From assembly GCA_023374045.1 (NCBI GenBank), contig CM041776.1, positions 318,457,925-318,521,924 of the forward strand: DNA of 64,000 nt, read 5' to 3'. Below, one piece after another: positions 55,511 to 64,000 of this stretch (position 1 is the first letter of the stretch; each line of letters starts with the position of its first letter). The translations under genes were made by a program, and so were the position numbers. The notes beneath the pieces are model-generated. The model was given only the letters and a program-made list of their open reading frames with translations, searched no databases and was not told the origin of the DNA. The stretch comes from Limonium bicolor (Eukaryota > Streptophyta > Magnoliopsida > Caryophyllales > Plumbaginaceae).

Positions 55511-56248
55511 AGGAGTGACAATTCGGGTTGATGGGTCGACCTCACCCATAATCAACCCAATTAAAATTGTATTGACCCATACCTGACCCAAAAATAATTG
55601 GGTTATAAACTTTCAACGCATACCCAACCCATATAAAATCATTGAACCCAAACCCGACCCATTTAACCCATTTAAATACAAATACTCATATTTTTTTCTG
55701 CAGAATGATCAGTCATCCATAAAAGCGTGCAGATGACGATCATTTATTTCGAATCATTGTGTGTCGTTTTTCTAAATGTCAACATTTTGTTAAATAGGTC
55801 AATAATCTGAACTCATAGCCGTTATTTGTGCGGATGAAATAGTGTGAACGGTGTAGTTTGTGCGACTAATGATTGACATAGTATTTAGGTTTTCAAAGAA
55901 ACTGTGAATGGTGGATATAGATGACCTAGAAAATGCATTTGGATTTATAAAATACTTATTTGTGTGGGCCTAAAGAAGTTATAGCATTTTTGTTTGCTAT
56001 TATATTAATTGTTACTATAGAATTAATACATGTCCAAGTAAATATATATATATATAATTAATTAAACTAAATAAACAGGTCAGGTTGAATTCGGGTTAGG
56101 ACCCTCAACTCATACCCAACACATTTATTTAATAGGTAAACCCATATCCGACCCAAAAATTATAGGTCAATAATCTTAACCCATACCCACTATTTACGAG
56201 ATGGGTTTGGGTCGAATTATCGGTTTGGGTGAAAATTGCCACCACTGA
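55511..56248. mobile_element. hAT-like non-autonomous element rich in AACCCA
   Basis: Ends TAGGAGTGACAATTCGGG and GAAAATTGCCACCACTG are inverted relatives. The inside is packed with GACCCA/TGGGTT words; same style as 25562-26063 but different sequence. Target duplication not clear. Confidence 0.45.
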
Positions 56249-56550
56249 GTCTCAAACTAGACTCAAAGCGGGTATTCAGCGTGTGTGTATATAGGGCTCG
56301 GAACGAATTGATGGCAGGCTGAAATACTCCACCTTTGATGTCATGACTCATATAAGAAAGGGGAGAAAGGAACGTGTATATGCTTTGCTTAAACTTTAAG
56401 GAATGTCAATAAACATCTCACTGCACAAACAATTTCACATAAAAATCGATTTAAAAAATCTACAGATAATAAAGAAAGAAAGGGGAGAAAGGATCACATA
56501 CGAAAGAAAATTATTAGTAATACAGTAGAAACAAAGAAAAATGACTGGAA
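56249..56550. other. Spacer 3' of phytocyanin copy 3
   Basis: No gene seen. Confidence 0.4.
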
Positions 56551-57744
56551 TTAGAGGAAGAACTGGTAAAGCCCAAGACCAAGAAGCAAGCTTCCAATCA
56601 AGGCCGCCGTTGTATGGGAGGTAGTAGCGGTGGCGCCACCTTTGGTCATGGGAGTTCCGACGTCGTCCGAAACATCTAGTGTGAGCTTCATGCCGAGGCT
56701 GCAGTGCTTACCGACCGTGCAGATGTAGTAAGCTTTGCCTGCCTTGCTAAGCTCGATAGTTGCAGGAGCAGTGCTTACGGAGTTAGCCTTGCTCTTGTCG
56801 CAGCTATCGTAGGCTTCCTTGTCCACTTTAGCTACAGTATGAGGAACTCCGTCCTCAGCCTTGAAAGCTGCGCATTCTCATGTCAGTAGTGTCGATTTAT
56901 GTGCAAAAAATATGGACTAGAAAACTTATAAACTGTGCAAAAAAGAAACTAAATTTGACACTTACAAGTTACAATCGATAAAAAAAAAAAAACAAAACAG
57001 AGATAAACATCCTTTTACAACGGTAATAAAGTTTTTACCAAAAATTAAAAGCCTCTTGACTTGATCCGCAGTAGGTAGTTTGATATCTTAGAACTAAGAG
57101 TTTAGTTTGATATTTTAGAATTAAGAGTTATGGGTTCGTTTAGAACCTTCGCGTTTATACTGATATTTCATCCGCTTATCAAAAGTTTTTACCAAAAATT
57201 ACATGTCACTTATCAATTTAAGCAAAACTAATAAATATTCTAAAAAAAAGTCTAAAACATCAAAAGTTATAAGCATGCCAAAAATATAAAAAAATATAAA
57301 CAATTAATATAAATTATACAAAACAACTAAGAAAGTTTCACCATATTATAAAAATTTTAGCAAACAAATATTAAATGTAAAGTTGCTGAATATCAATTTT
57401 AGTCTTTATCTCTAAAATAAGATTAGCCAGCTCTATTATTTCAAAAAGTTACCAGAGTTATCTATATTAATTGAACACAAATCGAGATTTTTAGAAAATT
57501 ATATATATAATTTATTGTTCATTTATAATAATCTCTGTCATAATAGGTGTGCATTACCGAGAACGTCACCGACGGAGAAGGTATATTTCGAAGCCCATTT
57601 GGAGTAGAAGTCTTCGGAATCGGAATCAGGGACTTTCCAGCCAGAGTCGCCTCCCACAGTGAATGTCTCTGCGGTAGCCGCTGGCCAAAACGCCACCATA
57701 GCTGCAAATACCACCACCAACAGGGCCACCTTCACAGACTCCAT
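56551..57744 (-). CDS. Phytocyanin copy 3, uclacyanin/plantacyanin-like, intact
   Basis: Exons 57558-57744 and 56551-56867 (intron phase as in copies 1 and 2) give 167 residues. Residues 1-25 are a signal peptide ending WPAATA. The domain (26-128) starts FTVGGDSGWKVP. Ligands by family rule are His72 (PHTV), Cys112 (YYICTV), His117 and Met122 (GMK), with disulfide Cys85-Cys118. Met as axial ligand separates it from copy 2. A short Thr-rich linker and a hydrophobic tail (~147-167) fit a GPI anchor. The 690-bp intron is AT-rich. It is diverged from copies 1 and 2 and not part of their duplication. Confidence 0.92.
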
Positions 57745-57854
57745 CTATCTGCCTACAATGGTTAGAAATATGTGAATGGATGGGTTTCTTTTACTCCAAA
57801 TGACCAAACTCTGTAGAATAATAGTAGATAGTACTTCATTCTTCCAAGGGTGCT

Positions 57855-57864
57855 TATTTATATA
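57855..57864 (-). promoter_or_regulatory. TATA box of phytocyanin copy 3
   Basis: TATATAAATA on the minus strand ~115 bp upstream of the ATG. Confidence 0.65.
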
Positions 57865-57869
57865 CCAAC

Positions 57870-58471
57870 ATACAAAGAGATTTGAAGCGGCTTCTAGGTT
57901 GAAGGGTCAAACGGCCAAGTCAATTTACTCTTTAGCACGAACAAAGATCTAGCTGCATAATTGGTAAGATAAGAACAAGGCAACTTGCACAAATAAATTG
58001 TTATAGTATTTGTCTACATTCAAACTAATTACAGAATGGAGACGCATTGCTTGCACGTATTAGTCACTACCATGTCCAATTATCCTGCCAAATTATCCCA
58101 AGGCATATTGTACAGAGAAATTGATCAAGTATATCTGCCAATTTCTTGTGCCTTGGTTGCCTCGTTATTACGATATAAGAAGAATTTTACAGCACAGGCA
58201 CATAAATGATAAACCCATAGGAAGGCCAAAGACAAAGACTATTCTCATTGCGTGTTCTTCCAGTTATCCCCACAACTCCTCTCCTTTAGAGGCCCCCAGT
58301 TTAACGCTGCTTGTACATATCTCAGACCGACTGTCATCCCTCACGGGAATCAGATCTTGTCAGGGGCTATATGAACTTAGCCAGACTTACATTATTCCCG
58401 CCCCCTTCTCTCAAGATTCCAATACTGACCAAATTTTCAATGTAATAGCAATAAGACAAAGTAAAGTTGTC
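57870..58471. other. Spacer between phytocyanin copy 3 and the GH17 gene
   Basis: No gene supported; may include the 3' end of the GH17 transcript. Confidence 0.4.
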
Positions 58472-58633
58472 CGCCTAAGTCTCAAGGTCCAGTGGCATCA
58501 GATTGCAGAAACCAGCTGGTTATGAATGTCATCTCAACCACAGATTTGACCGCCTTTAGCCTCGAGGTACAGTGGCATCAGATTGCAGAAACCAGCTAGC
58601 TAGGAATGTCATCTCAAGCTCAGATATAGCAAC
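58472..58633. repeat. ~80-bp tandem duplication
   Basis: GGCATCAGATTGCAGAAACC and its surroundings occur twice, about 83 bp apart, with a few differences. Confidence 0.8.
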
Positions 58634-59107
58634 ACTGCCGAGGCTGTAAGTACCAAACTGTAAGAGCAACTCAACAAGTTTCGAAGTTGAATATCCTGTT
58701 CATGTCACACGAGGTAAATCGTTAGATGAAATTGAAAGACACATGGACTAGCTGATGGGCTTCATCAACCATCAAACAGCTTTTCCTAGATCCTTGGGTT
58801 CAAAAAGTAATGCTGAAATAGTTTTCACAATGTTGAAAGGCTATTATTCTAGTACCATTCACCTCCCCAAAGTAAAAATAACTCTCAATTTGCTATCGAT
58901 ACATCATTCAGGTATAGAAACGGAATGGGAAATAACAATAAAAACACAGCATGGAAAAGTTCGCTAAAGGACGGAGTACACTGCAGGATGGAGATCATGC
59001 AAAATTCCCAAACTGAATGAGAACCTCCATTTCTGAATGTGTGTTTATGTATGAGTTTAATGTATATATCTGTTTATGCATGTTTAAGTACACAAGGAAG
59101 AAATTAC

Positions 59108-60877
59108 CTTCACAGATAATATGGATGAAGTAGCAGACGACTTGTAGCTGGGAAATCCAATTTCATAAGTAATATCACCATCAGGCTTATACAGACCAAA
59201 GTTTCTCTCAGAAGTTGGCCCAGGCTTCTTATCCTCGTTGAACAAAGCAAATATATAAGCTTTCAACAAAACATGTGGCCTCATTGGAGTCCCTTTCTCA
59301 AAGCAAGTCTTTTTCGCAGATTGTAATTGTAAGTCCTTGCATTCTCCAATGTGGCAACAGCCTCATTATCATCACCTTTGGAGGCCCACCCCGTCAGTCA
59401 CTATCACTTCCATCTTGTGATGACCTGCATCTTCCAATGCAGCATAGGCAGCATCAACCTGAGCGTCCAGCATGTTATCGTAATGCAGATTTGTCTTCGG
59501 GTCATGTATCCCAGAATTATCTAGGAACAGAGCGTAATTTAGGTTAATGTTGTCCGGATCACTCATGTAGGTCAAAAATGGATACACATTTAAACAGAAG
59601 GGAGATTTGATCTGCTCAAAGAACTCCAAAAGCGGCTTCATGTACTGAGTAACAGTACTGCTAAAGACACATGAAGACGGAGGGTAAGAATTGTTGAAAA
59701 CTGCATATGAATGGGCAGTGGTGAGCTGAATCCTATCTTCCAGGTGAAGCTGCTTCGTGGCATTATAAATGTTCTTCACAGCACCAAGAAGATATCCTGG
59801 TAAAGACAGATCCTGGCCACCAAGAACTTCATTCCCAATAGCTATGCCAACAATGTTTGTTTTCGGAAGGAAAGATTGTACATTGTCCTTGACCCAGTTC
59901 AGAGCATGATCCGCACTAGCACTCATGTCTTGTAAGTATCCATTTGGAAGACCAACTACCAGCTCCAGCCCAGTCCCACTGAAAGCCTGAAGAACGTCAT
60001 GATCAAAATCATAAATTCGAACATTCTTTATCTTGGCTCTTCTCAATAAGAACCACGTCCTCAGGTGAAGGAAGGTTATCGGCTATTCTTCCATAATTTA
60101 TTCCGTAAGTCCCGGTGAATGCAGAAGCAGTAAAGGGCACTTCATAACAAAAAGAAGAAGATGAATTAGCAAGGATATAGAACTCCGTTCACCAACAGAG
60201 TGCACAGAATAACTAAACAAATACAAAAGAGGGTCTGAATTGGGAGGGAGGGCTTATGAATTGATATGTTCAGCCCACATGATTTGATATCGAACGTGCA
60301 ACAGTAGAAAGAAGTAGTCAAAGAATAACAAGCATTGTGACTAACATTTCTATCACCAGGCACATTAGATAGGTCCATAAAGAACTGATCAGAGGTGGCG
60401 GATGGAGAATATGACATTAAGACTGCGCTAAGGTGGCTTTGGTGATCCAAGTCAGGTCACCCGCCATGCAAATTTTCAGAGCCCTTGCTTTCTTTATACA
60501 CTTAATAGCAGCTAATACAGCTATATAAGAAAACTCCAGGAGGGACATCTTCAATCAAACAATCAAAGAACAACAATATATATAGACAGGTTTGGAGCAA
60601 ACTTAAGCAGAACCATAATCAGCCAACATCAGAACAAATCTTCCACTTTTCAAGCAACTATTTTCGAACCCACCGAGCAATAAAGATTCAAACAAACACC
60701 AAATTAGAATATTAAGTTCGCATAACTGCGGCAATAGGTTTCCTTGTTTCCAAGCAGCAATAGCAGCAAATTTACTCAGAAAGGTAAAGATATTTACAAA
60801 CAGTGAAACACAGAACCAATACCATTAGCAGAGTAGATAAGCAACATCAACAGCTGAATCAAACCCCGAAGAGTCAT
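59108..60877 (-). pseudogene. GH17 glucan endo-1,3-beta-glucosidase, three frame breaks
   Basis: Exon 1 (60823-60877, MTLRGLIQLLMLLIYSAN) gives most of a signal peptide. Exon 2 (59108-60139) joins in phase and starts the GH17 barrel at GTYGINYGRIADNLPSP. The proton-donor Glu is present in IAIGNEVLGG. The frame breaks near 60047 (one extra base), near 59394 (two bases missing) and near 59291 (one missing). The second removes the nucleophile Glu of the usual VTETGW motif and reads VTDGVG. Downstream the frame resumes with [20 protein letters not shown] and ends at donor AAGGTAATT; the last exon was not found. Closest to the plant BG14-like group that hydrolyses callose. Either a pseudogene or an indel-prone consensus. 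Confidence 0.85.
60140..60822 (-). other. GH17 first intron
   Basis: Lies between donor AATGGTATTG and acceptor TTATGAAG (preceded by a CTTCTTCTTTTT tract). No other feature; an open frame within it is not supported. Confidence 0.6.
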
Positions 60878-62032
60878 CGCCGTCCCGAATTATAGAAAGC
60901 TCGAGCAAAAATTCCAACAAAGCGATCAGCCGATAGAGAAGCAAGGATCAACTAGGTATCGACGAAACGACCCTTAACCCAAACACTTGTTATATGAGAG
61001 AATCAGAGAGTAATCCGAAACAAGTCTGGAGATTAAACGCCAGGGTCGATGAAAGATCTTCATAAATACCCTTAACTATTTCTGCACTTAAATACGCGAC
61101 AAAATCCCTCTAAAATATCACTTAAAAAATCTCCCACCCACCCCGCCACTCTTTATCTTCTTGAAAACAAACGCTTTTACTCCCGTACCGTCTCTCTCAA
61201 ATCACTTCGTATGATCAAGAAACAAGAAATGGTGGGTAAGAGGCAAGGGTAACAAGGACTAGCCTAGAAAGAATTTGCGATGGTTTTTGAAATCAGAAGA
61301 AAATTTGAAAAAGAAAGATTTAGGTAGGTAGACGATGAGAAAATATTTAGAGCAATTATCTCCAGGTAGAGCGATTTCTAGGTGTATATTCTTCGGAGCC
61401 GAATCTCACTCCTTTCAAATCGATGTCGCGCTATCAAGCTCCCTGCTCTTTCCTGGGTTTTAGTACTAACAACAACCAACCACGGAGAAGTTGGAAATTC
61501 GGAGATCAATGGGAAGAGGAGAGAAATGAGTCTGGAGGTTTGTGTTATCGTCACTAATGTGTATGCGCGTTAGCGCTTTTGCTTACTGTTGTTTCCATGA
61601 TTGTCAAGGAGAAGTCCTCAGTCAACATTAGATGGATTTGAAATTAGCCCACGCGCTTTTGCATTGTTTGGTGTTACACGCGGCTCCTTTATTTCAGCTT
61701 TAGCCATGTGGCGAAGCAGTTTTAGGTGCCGTTCGACTACGACAATTCGTCGTTTTGGCACAAATCGCCAGCGATTTGTCCACCTTACCACTCGATTAAT
61801 GTGGACATTAAGCTCATAGGGACCTTTATCCAAACGCGGCAAATACCTGCGTTTGCACAAATCCAGCTCTTTTTCCCACGCGATTATCTATACACAACCC
61901 TCACCTTTACACATTGCCCCTGTCCAATATCACGATTGGAATTGGATATTCTCCAGGTAGGGGGGACGAGGAGCAGAAAGGTTGGGGAGACGTTGGTGAG
62001 AGGAGATTACAGGGAAAGAAGATGAAAGGCTG
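60878..62032. other. GH17 5' flank and spacer
   Basis: Mixed-composition DNA; no convincing gene. Contains a transposon-like patch with GGTGCCGTTCGACTACGACA (~61727). Confidence 0.4.
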
Positions 62033-62161
62033 TTAACGGCGGCGCCGCGCTTGGAGAAGGAGGAAGGGTTTTGGTTTGTCAACATCTTCTTCCTTGTCTC
62101 CTGCTTTGCCAATGTCCGACGAGAAGTCGAGTAGGTCATCCATGGCGGGCAGATAATCCAT
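62033..62161 (-). other. Possible first exon of a lost gene (MDDLLDFSSDIG)
   Basis: After an A-rich leader, MDYLPAMDDLLDFSSDIGKA and an acidic-then-basic stretch run about 42 codons, ending at a stop or at a donor-like GTTAAC. A DDLLDFS start is seen in plant class-A GATA factors, but no zinc finger follows in the window. Weak call. Confidence 0.25.
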
Positions 62162-62309
62162 CTCTTTTTTTTTCTCTATCCTATATTGCTGGGAGGGATA
62201 ACAGACAGGGAGGGGGAAGAGAAATTGGAGAAGCCAACCCAGAAATGAGAAGAGTGTCGAATCTGCGGTTGGGGAGCACCGAATCCAGCTCCTTGAAGAT
62301 GGCATGGTG

Positions 62310-63710
62310 TGCTGTTTTCCACTGTGAGCTCAAGAATTGAAGACGGGACGAGAAAAGTCACGCACTGAGCTAAGGGAAGACATGGGTATGATAGTCATTT
62401 AACATAGATTATCGATATTATTGTATTCGCGGTCATCGAACGGATCTAATTTAAAAGCCCATAAATCGCCTCTCATCAATCTGCATCTATGGACTCAAAA
62501 TTAACAAGCCCGGTATCGAACGGGCCTTAATCCGGCCGGTTCACAGTTACACATCCACAACAATACCCATTTTCTTAACAGTTTCCAGTATGTTGTTTCA
62601 AAAAAAAAACAGTTTCCAGTATGTCATATCATCAACGTAATGTATTTTGTATTTTTTTTTAAAACTTCTTCAATAGCTAAAATTCTTCTCTCCTATTATC
62701 ATTTTTATTAATATACTAGTATTACTTTTTCTATGACTCAACTGTCCAAAAGAGAGGGAGGAGACAATCAAAACAAAGAAAAATAGTTAAGAAACGGGAG
62801 AGAGGAAAATGAGGTGATTCAATTTTACTGTAGAGTTTTTTTTTTTGTTTTTCTTACTGACACTTAGGCCTGTTGTCAACACATTGATGAAGATTATTTT
62901 TCATGTGGTCCCCACAAATCAATGGACTCGATGATTTCATCCCCAAATCAAATGCTTGTATAGGCAACATTTTTTCTCATGTAGCTTCATCTACCTTTTT
63001 TCATCGAGGTCCAGAATAGACCCTTAGAGTAATCAACTCTGGCTGTCCTACTCATAATTTACACTTTTATTTTGGGGAAATTTAAAGGATCTGTACTAAT
63101 TCATAAATTGACTTTATTTTTTGTCTGTTATGATATTTAAAGTTAGATAGAATTTAAAATTTGAAAAATAGAAAATAAATTATGTAAAATAAAAAATAAA
63201 GTTATTAATATAATAATTAATGTTTATACATCTTAAGTTTTTATGATTGATTTCCGAAATCAAATAAAAAATAAGGTAAGGTTTGAATTAGAAATATTTT
63301 AGAAGATATGATAATATGGTAGAAATATCGGTAGTTCTTTCCATTAGATTAATGTTTTGTAGGCTATATATATCATTGTTCTTTGATTGTTTGATTTAAG
63401 ATCCATTATTGCTACAGTTTTTATTTGTTTGATTAGTTCCGATCAACCTGAAAGGGAAATAATATAAATACAACACTTTTTATAGTTGAGATTCTATGTT
63501 AAGAAATAAATAAGGAGTATGTACACCTATTAATAAAAGAAATGTATTTTAAAATTCCATGGTAGTACTTAATTGACCCGATACCATAAGAGGTGTTCTT
63601 GGAAATTTTTTCAAATTTTGAAAGGAATGATTAAACCTACTAAATTGTAACACTCCAATCGCGATATGAAACGAGTCATCAATTTCTATAATACAGAACT
63701 AAAATAAAGT
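62310..63710. other. AT-rich spacer
   Basis: No gene or transposon terminus recognised. Confidence 0.4.
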
Positions 63711-63719
63711 AGTTAGGCG

Positions 63720-64000
63720 TTTGTTTTAAGCGGGGAAACGAAATGGAATCAGGAAAGGGAATGAAAAGGAATGGAAAATAATTCCTTTTGATTTTCTCAG
63801 TTGTTTGTTTGAGATGGGGGAATGAAAAAATAATCGGTCAACGGCCGCCGGTCAATGGTCAACGACTGTCGGATGCCAGTCAATAGTCATTAATTGCCGG
63901 TCAACATTCACCGATCACCAGTCAATGGTCCTTAGTCATTGGTCAATGATCATATGTCGCCGGTTAAAGTGTCCTGGGGAAAGGGAATCTCATTCCCTTG
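63720..64000. mobile_element. Incomplete repeat-rich element at the window end
   Basis: Starts GCGTTTGTTTTAAGCGGGG, then GGAAAGGGAATG; from 63834 to 63967 GGTCAAYG/CAGTCAATGG words recur about nine times; then GGGAATCTCATTCCC. It resembles the outer part of a non-autonomous DNA transposon cut by the window edge. Confidence 0.35.

Noticed and set aside
58121..58525. 134-residue plus-strand ORF
   Set aside because: No motif, spans part of a tandem duplication and lies 3' to a minus-strand gene; composition not coding-like.
60166..60450. 94-residue ORF on the GH17 strand
   Set aside because: Falls in the first intron and in a different frame from the GH17 exons.

Overview
The window is nuclear DNA from a flowering plant, most likely a eudicot. 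It is AT-rich, its introns have GT-AG borders, and it carries a phytocyanin family, a GH17 glucanase gene and many plant-type transposable elements. I cannot name the species. About three quarters of the 64 kb is transposon-derived.

Left part (1-23 kb): a nested stack. A CACTA-like element (about 2244-22916) carries a minus-strand gene with a plant-transposase/TNPA-like N-terminal part and a C-terminal C48 (Ulp1/SUMO-protease-like) domain. A 9.9-kb Mutator-like element (MULE, 8770-18648, 9-bp target duplication TAATTTTAT) sits in one intron of that gene. A 5.2-kb Ty1-copia element (3202-8394, target duplication TGCAC) sits in another. The exons still line up in phase across both insertions. 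The MULE carries a plant-mobile-domain (PMD) gene, a small minus-strand ORF, a 12-copy minisatellite, a transposase gene ending in an OTU cysteine-protease domain, and a captured fragment of an AGO4-clade ARGONAUTE gene.

Middle part (23-52 kb): small elements come first: a tRNA-derived SINE, a Stowaway MITE, a hAT-like element and foldback elements. Two full-length Sirevirus-type copia elements follow, in opposite orientations (28551-37672 plus, 41920-51897 minus). Each has an extra ORF 3' of pol. Between them lie a probable ~2.1-kb solo LTR containing a TRIM and a foldback MITE. The second Sirevirus has a complete 1060-bp non-autonomous CACTA element (target duplication CAG) inside gag.

Host genes: three phytocyanin (blue copper protein) genes lie on the minus strand. 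Copies 1 (26333-27057, frameshifted) and 2 (52384-53122, intact, Gln axial ligand) are tandem duplicates now about 25 kb apart because of the retroelement insertions. Copy 3 (56551-57744, intact, Met axial ligand) is more distant. A GH17 endo-1,3-beta-glucanase gene (59108-60877, minus) has three reading-frame breaks, one of which removes the nucleophile Glu. A short leucine/acid-rich exon near 62.1 kb may be the remnant of another gene.

Most transposon proteins are broken. Relative insertion ages from LTR differences, counted by eye, are: copia 3202-8394 youngest (about 4/289), Sirevirus 1 next (about 15/563), Sirevirus 2 oldest (about 20/557). Many lesions are 1-2 nt indels, so either pseudogenes or consensus errors in the assembly could explain them.
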